Origin: Chloroflexota bacterium
GTDB lineage: Bacteria; Chloroflexota; Dehalococcoidia; Lucifugimonadales; UBA3495
NCBI GenBank assembly: GCA_002710215.1
Contig: PAJQ01000013.1
Span: 11,871-48,053 of the forward strand
DNA: 36,183 nt
Direction: 5' to 3'
Positions 15,034-22,587 of this stretch are shown piece by piece. The position numbers and the translations under genes were made by a program. Position 1 is the stretch's first letter; each line of letters starts with the position of its first letter. A model generated the notes under the pieces. That model did no database searches. It was given only the letters and a program-made list of their open reading frames with translations, and was not told the DNA's origin.

Positions 15034-15612
15034 ATGGCAATCAGACTATCGAGGATTGGTCACGTAGCGCTCCGGGTCCGGGACTTGCAGCGGGCCAAAA
15101 AGTTCTATACCGAGGTAATGGGGTTCAAAATCGCGGAGGAGGATCCCGAGCACGGCAACGACGTGTTCATGAGCCTTGGCCACGACGACCATAACGACGG
15201 ACATACTTTTGATCTGGTCCAAGTGGAAGACCCCCAAACCGCAACTCCCCCTCCGGACCGGAACGGTGTCGGCTACGCCCACATCGCGATCAAAGTCGAT
15301 ACCCACGACGACCTCAAGGCGGCCCACGACCACCTGGTCTCCCACAGCGTCAGCGTCGACCGGATGATTGAGCACGCCAACCAGCGGAGCATCTACTTCG
15401 CCGATCCCGATGGCAACCGGTTGGAGATCTACTACGAGTATCCGACGGCTCGGGAGCTGTTCCGGCGGGGCCGGGGCGACCGGGACTTCATCTTCACCTT
15501 TGACGACCCGGTACCTCCCTGGGCCACGGAGGTGCCCGAAGATTGGGACCCGGAAACCACGGCGGAGAGGTACCACCGGGGCACGGTCAAGACGATGGAA
15601 CAGTCCTCGTAA
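15034..15612 (+). CDS. VOC-family protein (glyoxalase/extradiol dioxygenase fold)
   Basis: A 192-aa vicinal-oxygen-chelate protein. The expected metal ligands are all present: His10 (RIGHVAL), His83 (YAHIAI) and Glu131 (GNRLEIYYE). Two beta-alpha-beta modules span about residues 6-60 and 80-135, followed by a 55-residue tail rich in Asp, Arg and Pro that resembles the C-terminal extension of extradiol ring-cleavage dioxygenases. ATG 15034 has GGGGAGG 5 nt upstream; an earlier ATG at 15016 lacks a site. It is followed 59 nt later by a second VOC gene. With the flavin monooxygenase downstream it suggests breakdown of an aromatic or other oxygenated compound. Substrate unknown. Confidence 0.85.
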   Translation: MAIRLSRIGHVALRVRDLQRAKKFYTEVMGFKIAEEDPEHGNDVFMSLGHDDHNDGHTFDLVQVEDPQTATPPPDRNGVGYAHIAIKVDTHDDLKAAHDHLVSHSVSVDRMIEHANQRSIYFADPDGNRLEIYYEYPTARELFRRGRGDRDFIFTFDDPVPPWATEVPEDWDPETTAERYHRGTVKTMEQSS

Positions 15613-15671
15613 CCATCAGCCCACGTAGCGCCAACCAGTCTCAAAAAGCGAACAAGTAGGAGGAAGGTAAC

Positions 15672-16202
15672 ATGGTCACAGGTCTTGGACATCTAGGCAT
15701 AATTTGCGACGACTTCCTGAAGATGCGGGACTTCTACACCCGCGTCCTGGGTCTAACGGTTACCGATGAAGATCCGGAGCGGGGCAGTTGTTTCCTCAGC
15801 GCCCACCCGGACACCGAGCATCACGAATTGAACCTGGGTCAGGCCAGAGGACCGGAACATCCGGACGGCGCCCGTCCCCGAACCCAGAACGTAGGGCAGG
15901 TTTCCTTCATCGTAGAAGACATGGCCGCCTTGCGTGAGTTTAACCGCAGGTTCAAGAAAGAGGGAACTGAGATTCTCAGGACCGTAACCCACGGAATCTC
16001 GGTCAGCATCTACTACAACGACCCCGAGAACAACATCGGCGAGGTCTATTACAAGACCGGCTACGTCGTTAAACAAGGCTTCGGTCGCCCCATAGACCTA
16101 GACACTCAGACCGACGAAGAGATACTGGCCTTCTCCAAGTCGTTCGAAGAGAGCGAAGGCCCCTTCCAAGGCGCCAAACTCCCCGTAGGCCAAGCCGACT
16201 AA
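15672..16202 (+). CDS. VOC-family protein with Gln at the second metal-ligand position
   Basis: A 176-aa VOC protein. His7 (GLGHLGI) and Glu124 (NNIGEVYY) match two metal ligands. The central ligand, His83 in its neighbour, aligns with Gln76 (NVGQVSFIV). Gln is used as a ligand by glyoxalase I, so the metal site may still work. The closing segment GYVVKQGFGRPIDLD and an acidic helix follow the fold. AGGAGG lies 8 nt before ATG 15672. It is probably co-transcribed with the preceding VOC gene, and a GC-rich hairpin at 16228-16247 follows. Confidence 0.82.
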   Translation: MVTGLGHLGIICDDFLKMRDFYTRVLGLTVTDEDPERGSCFLSAHPDTEHHELNLGQARGPEHPDGARPRTQNVGQVSFIVEDMAALREFNRRFKKEGTEILRTVTHGISVSIYYNDPENNIGEVYYKTGYVVKQGFGRPIDLDTQTDEEILAFSKSFEESEGPFQGAKLPVGQAD

Positions 16203-16227
16203 AAATTGGCGAACCCCTCTCCGCTAG

Positions 16228-16247
16228 CCCCCCTTTTGTAAGGGGGG
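16228..16247 (+). terminator. GC-rich hairpin after the VOC pair
   Basis: CCCCCCTT-TTGT-AAGGGGGG forms an 8-bp stem with a 4-nt loop, 25 nt after the VOC stop codon. It is followed by TT and then mixed sequence, so it is not a perfect intrinsic terminator. It may be one of the GC-rich repeats of this genome. Confidence 0.45.
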
Positions 16248-16404
16248 TTGGGAGGATTTCCACCCGCCACCCGCCACCGTTGAGTCCAACTCCGTAAGCC
16301 CCAACCCCCTCCAATCACCACCTACCCTACCCCTTCGTATAGCTGTACAATCCTAGAACCATGCCCACCACACCCGGCAAACCCACCTCATTTGGAGGCC
16401 GTCC

Positions 16405-17448
16405 TTGAAGTTTGGTATCTTCGATCACGTAGAGCGGCGGGACGATGTACCCTTGGACCGGCAATACGCCGATCGTCTCGAACTGCTCGCCCAGGCCGAT
16501 AAGGGCGGCATATACTGCTACCACGTGGCCGAGCACCACCATTCCCCGCTCTCGGCAGCTCCTTGCCCGGGCCTATATCTGTCCGCCATCGCTGGGAAAA
16601 CGGACCGAATCAACTTCGGCCCTTTGGTGTACGTGCTGCCCCTTTATCATCCCTTGCGGCTGGCGGAAGAGATCTGCATGTTGGACAGCCTGAGCGGCGG
16701 CCGCTACCACGTGGGTATAGGCAAGGGCGCTCCCGTAGGGGAGGAGTTCGCCATGTGGGGCGGCGACCCCACCGAGGTTACCGAGCGATTTGAGGAAACC
16801 CTCGAGATACTCATGATGGCGCTGACTCAGGAATTCGTGAACTTCTCCGGCAAGTTCTACCAGTTCAAAGACCTCTCGATGGAGCTCAAACCCAAGCAGA
16901 CTCCCCACCCTCCCCTTTGGTATCCAGGAAATCCGGTAACCGCCGGCAGATACGGCGCGAACTTCATCAACTTTGGAAGCATAGAGAGCCTCCCGGCCAC
17001 CGTGGAGATCTTCAAAGAAAACTATCAGAAGCACGTCGATGAAGATAGTTCATCGGCGTTCCAGCCAGATGAACCTCTTTACGGCGGCACCAAACGGATA
17101 TATCTGGCCGACACCGATGAAGATGCCGTGAATCGAGCACGTTCGGCCTACGCGGTTTATCGTGCTAATTTCAGAAAACCTCTGCCGGGAGGCACATGGA
17201 GAAGGCCGACTACCTTTGGCACACCTGACACCGGCGGACATCCATGGGACACAGACTTCGATCAGGCGTGCGCCGGCGAGCAGGTAATCGCAGGTTCACC
17301 CGCCACGGTCAAAGAATTCGTGGAACGCTATGCCTCGGAAAGCAACTGCAACTACTTAGTCTCATCTGTCCAATGGGGCGACCTCAGCCACGATGAAGCA
17401 TCCTATTCCCTGGGACTTTTTATGTCCGATGTAATGCCAGGGGTATAA
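16405..17448 (+). CDS. Luciferase-like (LLM) flavin-dependent monooxygenase
   Basis: A 347-aa LLM-class oxidoreductase of the bacterial luciferase superfamily (FMN or F420 dependent). Motifs are KFGIFDHVERR at the N-terminus, CYHVAEHHH around residue 42, HPLRLAEEICMLDSLSGGR with GIGKG in the middle, and a GSPATVKEFVERY helix near the end. The start is TTG at 16405, with GGAGG 7 nt upstream; no ATG fits the family start. Such enzymes need reduced flavin from a partner reductase, and an FMN reductase gene lies at 32992-33570. Upstream VOC and downstream OsmC, HIBADH-like and FAH-like genes suggest oxidative breakdown of an organic substrate. Confidence 0.87.
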   Translation: MKFGIFDHVERRDDVPLDRQYADRLELLAQADKGGIYCYHVAEHHHSPLSAAPCPGLYLSAIAGKTDRINFGPLVYVLPLYHPLRLAEEICMLDSLSGGRYHVGIGKGAPVGEEFAMWGGDPTEVTERFEETLEILMMALTQEFVNFSGKFYQFKDLSMELKPKQTPHPPLWYPGNPVTAGRYGANFINFGSIESLPATVEIFKENYQKHVDEDSSSAFQPDEPLYGGTKRIYLADTDEDAVNRARSAYAVYRANFRKPLPGGTWRRPTTFGTPDTGGHPWDTDFDQACAGEQVIAGSPATVKEFVERYASESNCNYLVSSVQWGDLSHDEASYSLGLFMSDVMPGV

Positions 17449-17540
17449 GGAATTTGAGGGCCTTGGAAGCGGCCCAGGACTGACTTGCCACCGAAGCAAT
17501 TGGACCCATTATCGGAAAACGCATTCCAAGGAACCCCCCA

Positions 17541-17549
17541 TGCTATACT
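17541..17549 (+). promoter_or_regulatory. Extended -10 promoter element of the OsmC-like gene
   Basis: TGCTATACT fits the TGnTATAAT extended -10 pattern with one mismatch. The leader to ATG 17581 would be about 25 nt. No clear -35 box. Confidence 0.4.
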
Positions 17550-17580
17550 TCCCGAAATCTAATCCCATCTGGAGGCAGCG

Positions 17581-18105
17581 ATGACTACACCGGCTCCTTC
17601 CTCCCAGCCCGCATCCGCGGACATCATCTCTAGGTCCTTCTCCATGGAGGGCAGCGCCAAGATGATGGAGCGGCAGAACAAACAAGCCGAGATCCGCGGC
17701 TTCACCATCAACTGCGCCGAACGGGAGCCCATGGGAGATAATTCCGCTCCTTCGCCCTTGGCCTACTTCGCCTCATCCATCTTATTTTGAGAGATGACCC
17801 AAATTGAGCGGTACGCTCAAATGATGAAGGTTGAAGTCAGCAACGTAACAGCTACCATCGCTTTGCACGTGGCGTCCGAAGGTTCTGTGCTGGCCCAGAC
17901 GGTCCAAGCCCGGGCTGACAAGATCGAGATCCACTACGAGATAGAGTCTTCCAACACCCCGGCAGAGGTAGCCGGTCTTCTAAAAAACGCTAGGAACGGT
18001 TGCTACGTTAGGCAGACGATAGCCGACCCCAAACTGTTCCACGACACCGTCAACCTGAACGGTAGCCCCTTCAACATGGACGACTACCCGGCCCCAACCC
18101 GGTAA
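17581..18105 (+). CDS. OsmC-like protein with in-frame TGA at the catalytic Cys, probable selenoprotein
   Basis: One continuous frame of 174 residues is interrupted only by TGA at 17788-17790 (codon 70). Before it the frame reads through GDNSAPSPLAYFASSILF; after it, EMTQIERYAQMMKVEV. OsmC/Ohr-family thiol peroxidases have the redox Cys exactly here, after the APSPL..Y motif and before a TQ..RYA helix. The second family Cys is present at residue 141 (NGCYVRQTI). A hairpin suited to selenocysteine insertion follows the TGA (17804-17820). I read codon 70 as selenocysteine. The likely role is reduction of hydroperoxides or other electrophiles in the cytoplasm. GGAGG lies 5 nt before ATG 17581. 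Alternatives are a nonsense mutation, or a second start at 17794, which would lack the N-terminal strands. Confidence 0.82.
17788..17820 (+). promoter_or_regulatory. Candidate bacterial SECIS element (TGA plus stem-loop)
   Basis: TGA (17788-17790) is followed by 20 nt and then the loop GTA (17811-17813). The stem is a perfect 7 bp: TTGAGCG (17804-17810) with CGCTCAA (17814-17820). Bacterial SECIS hairpins lie within the coding region just after the UGA, with the apical loop roughly 16-37 nt downstream and a G among the first loop bases. All three conditions hold. The stem lies inside otherwise normal coding sequence. Confidence 0.75.
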
Positions 18106-18202
18106 CGGTTAACCTGGTTCTATTTACCCGATCAAGCTGAACCTGGCCAGCCGTCATTGGCAGGGACGGCAACGGTGTGGCCGGCATCGATGGAGGTTTC
18201 CC

Positions 18203-18832
18203 GTGGCGCTAAAGAGCTTTGGTACCACGAACGTGGCCTGGGAAGAACGGGTGAACTTTGAGCGGTTTCGCACCGATCGATTGTCTCGTATAAAAGGTTT
18301 GCTTAAAGAGTCCGAACTTGGGGCGTTGCTGACCTTCGACATGAACAACATCCGGTACCAGACCGCCACCATCATCGGCACCTGGGTCCAGGACAAACTG
18401 GCGCGGTTCGTTCTTTTACCTCAAGATGACGAACCGGTCTCATGGCACTTTGGCTCGGCAGCACGGCACCATCAGCTCTACTGTCCTTGGTTGGGCGAGC
18501 GGTCCAGGGCCGGAATCTCCACCTTGCGGTGCGCCACGCCGCCGGAAGCTGGCCTGTCAGAGGACGTGGCGAAGAAGGTGCGGACTGACCTGGAGCAGAG
18601 AGGGATTCAGAACGAGCCCATTGGTGTGGAAGTGGTGGAAATGGAAGAAAAAGCGGTTGTCACCAAGGACGGAGTCGAAGTCATTACCCGCTTCCCGGCC
18701 GAAGAGTTTATTGTCGCCGGCCTGCGCTACTTCACCGCATCCGGCCCGTTGCCCACCGAACGGGAAGCCCAGTCCCACCTGAACCCGCCGTCCTCCGGCA
18801 TACCGGCGGGAATCGCCGGCGCCCATCCCTGA
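18203..18832 (+). pseudogene. M24 (Xaa-Pro peptidase-like) gene with large in-frame internal deletion
   Basis: A 209-aa product. Residues 1 to about 148 match the creatinase/prolidase N-terminal domain (WEERVNFERFRTDRL, LLTFDMNNIRYQT, YCPWL, GISTLR, IGVEVVEM). The sequence then jumps straight to the extreme C-terminus of the same family (EEKAVVTKDGVEVITRFPAEE and REAQSHLN). The whole metallopeptidase core of roughly 200 residues, with its five metal ligands, is missing, yet the frame is intact. The start is GTG 18203, with GGAGG 6 nt upstream. Full-length relatives are about 400 aa. The product cannot be an active peptidase, so it is either a deletion pseudogene or an assembly collapse. It sits between the OsmC-like gene and a dehydrogenase gene on the same strand. 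Confidence 0.7.
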
Positions 18833-18856
18833 ACGATCACCAGCAAAGGACAGAAA

Positions 18857-19744
18857 ATGGCTAATCTTGGATTTGTCGGTCTGGGCTCCATGGGTGGAGA
18901 GATGGCGCGGCGGCTGTTGGAAGCTGGGCATTCGGTCACGGGTTACAATCGGACCAGGTCCAGGGCCCAGTGGCTGCTGGACTTGGGGATGGCCTGGGGG
19001 GAGACGCCGCGGGCGGTGGCCCAGTCGGCCGACGTCACCTTGAGCATGGTAAGGGACACCGAAGCGCTGCATGCCGTAACCGGCGGCCCTGACGGTCTGT
19101 TGGCGGGCTTGGGGCCGGGGAAAGTCTACATCGACATGAGCACCGTCAGTCCTGCCGCCAGCAAGCAGATCGCGGCCCAGGCCGCCGACGCCGGGGCCAA
19201 GATGTTCGACGCCCCCGTTTCTGGGAGCCTGATTACCTTGAAAGCAGGGCAGCTTTCCTTTATGGTCGGTGGAGACCAAGACGCTCTTGAGGAGGTTAAA
19301 CCCATATTGCAGGACATCGGGCCGACGGTTGATTACGTCGGCGCAAACGGTTTGGCCGCGATGATGAAAGTGGCAGTTAACCTGAACCTGCCGGTGCAGA
19401 TTCTGGCCTTCAGCGAGAGCCTGCTGTTGGCGGAGAAGATGGGCATCTCAAGGGAGCTGGCCACCACTGTCCTGTTAAACAGCGTGGTCGCTTCCCCGGC
19501 GTTGAAGTACCGCTTTCCAATGGTGTTGAACATGCCGAAAGAGCCCCTCTTCGACGTCAACATGATACAGAAAGACCTGCGGCTAGCCCTAGACGCCGGT
19601 GGTGAACTGGGCGTTCCCCTTCCGACCACCGCCGTCACCGATCAATTTCTTAACTCCGCCCAAGGAATGGGCCTCGCCGATCAAGACTTCGTTATCCTGT
19701 TCGACATACTCCGCCGGTTAGCCGGGGGCGCCCCAGAGGAATGA
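18857..19744 (+). CDS. NAD(P)-dependent beta-hydroxyacid dehydrogenase (HIBADH family)
   Basis: A 295-aa member of the 3-hydroxyisobutyrate/6-phosphogluconate dehydrogenase family. The Rossmann motif GLGSMG is at 8-13, the substrate motif DAPVSGS at 118-124 and catalytic Lys171 in AAMMKVAVN, with Asn175 following. After Tyr30 of HSVTGYNRTRSR comes Asn-Arg, which suggests NADP(H) preference, though this is not certain. It would oxidise a 3-hydroxy acid or reduce a semialdehyde. AAAGGA lies upstream of ATG 18857, and the gene starts 24 nt after the deleted M24 gene. GLGSMGGEM rather than GLGxMGxxM is a minor variation. Confidence 0.87.
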   Translation: MANLGFVGLGSMGGEMARRLLEAGHSVTGYNRTRSRAQWLLDLGMAWGETPRAVAQSADVTLSMVRDTEALHAVTGGPDGLLAGLGPGKVYIDMSTVSPAASKQIAAQAADAGAKMFDAPVSGSLITLKAGQLSFMVGGDQDALEEVKPILQDIGPTVDYVGANGLAAMMKVAVNLNLPVQILAFSESLLLAEKMGISRELATTVLLNSVVASPALKYRFPMVLNMPKEPLFDVNMIQKDLRLALDAGGELGVPLPTTAVTDQFLNSAQGMGLADQDFVILFDILRRLAGGAPEE

Positions 19745-19801
19745 CCGGCCCGGGCGACACCTACCCACGCCCAGGACAATGGTTAGCTCTACGGTAAAAA
19801 C

Positions 19802-19830
19802 TTGATAGCCATGAAAGTAGTGGTTATCAT
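19802..19830 (+). promoter_or_regulatory. Sigma70-like promoter of the FAH-family gene
   Basis: TTGATA (19802-19807), a 17-nt spacer and TATCAT (19825-19830), giving a leader of about 60 nt to ATG 19897. This suggests the FAH gene can be transcribed independently of the genes upstream. Confidence 0.55.
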
Positions 19831-19896
19831 GTTTTGGTTCAAATTGATGGAGAGCAGCTCCGGCACAACCAGCTATCGATAATATTTGGAGGAAAC

Positions 19897-20817
19897 ATGA
19901 AACTGCTTTTTTACGACGACTTTAAACTTGGCGCTCTCAAGGGAGACTCGGTGGTCGACCTGTCCGGGGCCGTGAGCGGTATCCAGCATACTTCGCCCCA
20001 GGACCTGCTCAACCGGCTGATCGAGAACTTCTCACAGCACAAGGCTGGTCTAGAAGCAGCAATCAGCAGCGGAACCGGAGTGCCTTTGAATTCGGTTAGG
20101 ATCAGGTCGCCACTGCCTCATCCCAACATCGTAGCCATGGCCGTCAACTATATGGAAGATGGAACCAGAGAAGCCCCGGCGCCCATCAACGCTTTCCAGA
20201 AGTCGCCCAACGCCGTTATCGGCAGCGGGGACACCATGGTCCTGCCCGATGTTCCAGCCACCATCTTCGAAGGCGAAGCGGAAATGGCGTTGGTCATCGG
20301 CAAGCGGGCGTCCAACATAACCCCGGAAAACGCCTTCGACCACATCTTCGGCTACGTGAACTTCATCGACGGCTCAGCTCGTGGACTGGAGCCGCCCGGG
20401 AACACTTTCTATCAGATGAAGTCCCGGGAGACCTTCGCCCCCATGGGACCGGTCATCGTCACCACCGACGAGATATCTGACGTGGACAATCTACAGATCA
20501 GGCTGTGGGTCAACGAAGAGCTCAAGCAGAACTTCAACACCAGCGACATGGCCCACAAGATCCCCAGAATCATGGAGTGGGTATCTTCGATCCACACCTT
20601 GGAGCCCGGTGACGTGGTTGCCACCGGCACTAACCATCGCGGCCTGAGCGCTTTCCAGGACGGGGACAAGATCGACTTGGAGGTTGAGGGTCTGGGAACT
20701 CTCCACTTCAACGTTCAGGACGACCTGAAGCGGACGTGGGCCAGGGAAACCCGGCTGGACCGGGCCGATCAAGGCTTGGAAGGAACCACGCCCCAGATCT
20801 CTGGAAAGTATACCTAA
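19897..20817 (+). CDS. Fumarylacetoacetate hydrolase (FAH) family protein
   Basis: A 306-aa FAH-fold protein. Metal ligands are visible as Glu127 and Glu129 (GEAEMALVIGK) and Asp158 (NFIDGS). The C-terminal GDVVATGTNHRG loop matches the family's GD-(V/L)-(I/V)-x-TGTP-x-G segment, with Asn replacing the usual Pro. Family activities include C-C hydrolysis of acylpyruvates, hydratase/decarboxylase steps of aromatic meta-cleavage and oxaloacetate decarboxylation. ATG 19897 has TTGGAGG 4-5 nt upstream; the frame is open upstream but without a ribosome site. A good promoter and a terminator flank the gene, so it can be a single transcription unit. Confidence 0.86.
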   Translation: MKLLFYDDFKLGALKGDSVVDLSGAVSGIQHTSPQDLLNRLIENFSQHKAGLEAAISSGTGVPLNSVRIRSPLPHPNIVAMAVNYMEDGTREAPAPINAFQKSPNAVIGSGDTMVLPDVPATIFEGEAEMALVIGKRASNITPENAFDHIFGYVNFIDGSARGLEPPGNTFYQMKSRETFAPMGPVIVTTDEISDVDNLQIRLWVNEELKQNFNTSDMAHKIPRIMEWVSSIHTLEPGDVVATGTNHRGLSAFQDGDKIDLEVEGLGTLHFNVQDDLKRTWARETRLDRADQGLEGTTPQISGKYT

Positions 20818-20857
20818 TAGCTGATACCGCCATTGGTCTCGTCAACAAGACCGCATA

Positions 20858-20883
20858 CGCCCCGGCAGAATATCGCCGGGGCG
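20858..20883 (+). terminator. Intrinsic-terminator-like hairpin after the FAH gene
   Basis: CGCCCCGGC (20858-20866) and GCCGGGGCG (20875-20883) form a perfect 9-bp stem with an 8-nt loop, followed by TTGATTCTT. It lies 41 nt after the FAH stop. It also faces the end of the decayed kinase on the other strand, so it may serve both. Confidence 0.6.
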
Positions 20884-20910
20884 TTGATTCTTCCGGGGCT
20901 CCTCGAAGAA

Positions 20911-21270
20911 CTAGGCCTTCAGTACTTCCTGAACTTTGGCTAGAAGGTCCGCCGGCATGAACGGTTTCTGGACGAATGAAACGTTGCCGACCAGTTCACC
21001 GTTTTGAAACTCCATATCGTTGGTGCACCCGGAGGTTAGCAGAACTTTGGTGTTGGGCCGAAGTGTTTTAAGCTGCTCGGCCAAGTCTTTTCCGCCCATC
21101 TGGATCATCCTACTGGTATCCACCACCAGGATTTAGGTCAAATATCTTAGCCTCGATGATTCGGCGCCAAGAGAATGCCATGAGTTGTTGGGTGAGATTG
21201 GAAGCCCGTTCGGCGGCTTTCTGGATCTCCTCAAAATAAACCCGCTGAGGCGCGACAACTGGAGCAGATC
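20911..21270 (-). pseudogene. Decayed hybrid histidine kinase (HisKA fragment plus partial receiver)
   Basis: Two fragments of a hybrid sensor kinase remain. At about 21140-21260 the minus strand encodes the end of a dimerisation domain: YFEEIQKAAERASNLTQQL, then MAFSWRRIIEAKIFDLN. At 20911-21126, in a different frame, it encodes the second half of a response-regulator receiver: GGKDLAEQLKTLRPNTKVLL, then TSG and a FVQKPF motif with the conserved Lys. The whole ATPase domain and the first half of the receiver are missing, and a frameshift separates the pieces. The receiver piece alone has 71 codons from a GTG but no complete fold. This is a pseudogene. Confidence 0.7.
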
Positions 21271-21499
21271 GTCGTTCGACTCAGTCATGCGATCAAAGGG
21301 CGCCGCCACGCCTAAACGTTAGTAGCACGACACCAGCGGCGGCGGATTTGCTTAAGAGGAGTTACACCCATCACCCCAAAGGGAAGACCTGTTAGAACAT
21401 ATGGGGCTTACCCATATCGGTAAAGGGAAGCTTCTGAGAGAAGCCGGTAGTATCTTTCGATGAGGTTCGATGGGCCGGAAAGCGGCCGGACCGGGCAGA
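21271..21499. other. Noncoding remnant between decayed kinase and LLM gene
   Basis: No gene or clear motif is seen. It may hold further degraded upstream sequence of the kinase; I could not trace it. It separates the kinase remnant from the end of the LLM gene at 21500. Confidence 0.3.
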
Positions 21500-22561
21500 C
21501 TACCGGAAGTTTGGCATAACTTCCTGCGCGAAAAGGCTCGCCGACGCCCGGGCCTCATCGTAGGTTATCCGGTTAAAGTTCACCTGCAACGAGGCGATGT
21601 CGAAACCATCCAGTTGATCCCGGTACCCGGCTATCTGCTGGCTGATGTCATCGGGTGTGCCCACCCAAACCGTGCCGGCCTCCACCATCGACCGGAAGGT
21701 CGCGGTTTGTCGCCTCTCGTAGCTCGCTTCGTATCCAGGATAGTCCTTGGAAGAAGCTCCGACACCCCAACCCGCATCCTTCTCCGACGCCGCGGCCAGC
21801 GACCGCAGGTAACGGTTCAGATTGGGCTCGGCGATACGGATGGCCTCCTCCCGGTCCTGGTGGCAAAACAAGTGAAAGCCCAGCGCTATCTTTCCTTGGC
21901 CTCCATGCCCCGCTTCTTTCCAGGCGTCCCGGTACATGCTGGTTATTTCCCGGGTTTGCGGTCCGGCGAAGGGCACGAGCATAAGATTGAATCCATTTGA
22001 CGCCGCCGCCAGTATCGATTGGGGCGTCCCCAGGGCGGCGACCCAGAACGGCGGCCGGGGTTTCTGGGTGGGCCGGGGCAGGGACGTGACGTTCTTGAAG
22101 CGGTGGAACTGGCCTTCGAAAGTGACGTTTTCCTCTTCCAGAAGCAGACGGATCGCTGCCACCCCCTCGTCGAAGCGCGCCCGGCTTTCGTCCATCGAAC
22201 GTTCCAAACGTTGGAACTCATGGGGCAGGAAGGCCCGGGCGAATCCGCAATCCAACCGGCCATTGGAGATAGCGTCCAGCATGCCGATCTCCCCGGCCAC
22301 CTTCAGGGGATGGTTGAACGCGGGTACCAGCGCCCCTGTGATTAGCCTGGCTTTGCTGGTGCGCTGGGACGCCGCGGTTAGGAATATGTGGGGCGCCGGA
22401 CTGTAGCCGCCGTAAGGTTCGAAGTAATGCTCCACAGTGCGGACGTGGGTGTATCCCAAATCATCGCAAAGATTGGTGAGGTCTAAGGACTCGTTCCAAT
22501 ACTGTTGGGCTGACTTCTCATCGGGAGACACATCGGGGAAAAACTGCAGGCCGAATTCCAT
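21500..22561 (-). CDS. Luciferase-like (LLM) flavin-dependent monooxygenase
   Basis: A 353-aa LLM-class oxidoreductase. Family features are MEFGLQFFPDVSP at the start, VRTVEHYFEPYGGYSPAPH around residues 40-58, HPLKVAGEIGMLDAISNGR and GFARAF in the middle, WVAALGTPQS near 180 and GTPDDISQQI near the C-terminus. It should use reduced flavin and O2 to oxygenate an organic substrate in the cytoplasm. ATG 22561 has GGAG 11 nt upstream; the frame is open to 22657 but that part overlaps the SDR gene. It starts 26 nt after the SDR gene on the same strand, so the two form an operon: alcohol/ketone chemistry by the SDR and oxygenation by the LLM. Confidence 0.86.
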   Translation of the reverse strand: MEFGLQFFPDVSPDEKSAQQYWNESLDLTNLCDDLGYTHVRTVEHYFEPYGGYSPAPHIFLTAASQRTSKARLITGALVPAFNHPLKVAGEIGMLDAISNGRLDCGFARAFLPHEFQRLERSMDESRARFDEGVAAIRLLLEEENVTFEGQFHRFKNVTSLPRPTQKPRPPFWVAALGTPQSILAAASNGFNLMLVPFAGPQTREITSMYRDAWKEAGHGGQGKIALGFHLFCHQDREEAIRIAEPNLNRYLRSLAAASEKDAGWGVGASSKDYPGYEASYERRQTATFRSMVEAGTVWVGTPDDISQQIAGYRDQLDGFDIASLQVNFNRITYDEARASASLFAQEVMPNFR

Positions 22562-22587
22562 CTTTTCAACAACTCCAGAACCGTTGG

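Noticed and set aside
17794-18105. Separate 103-aa gene starting at ATG 17794
   Set aside because: It would lack the first half of the OsmC fold and has no ribosome site; the in-frame TGA with a SECIS-like hairpin explains the data better.
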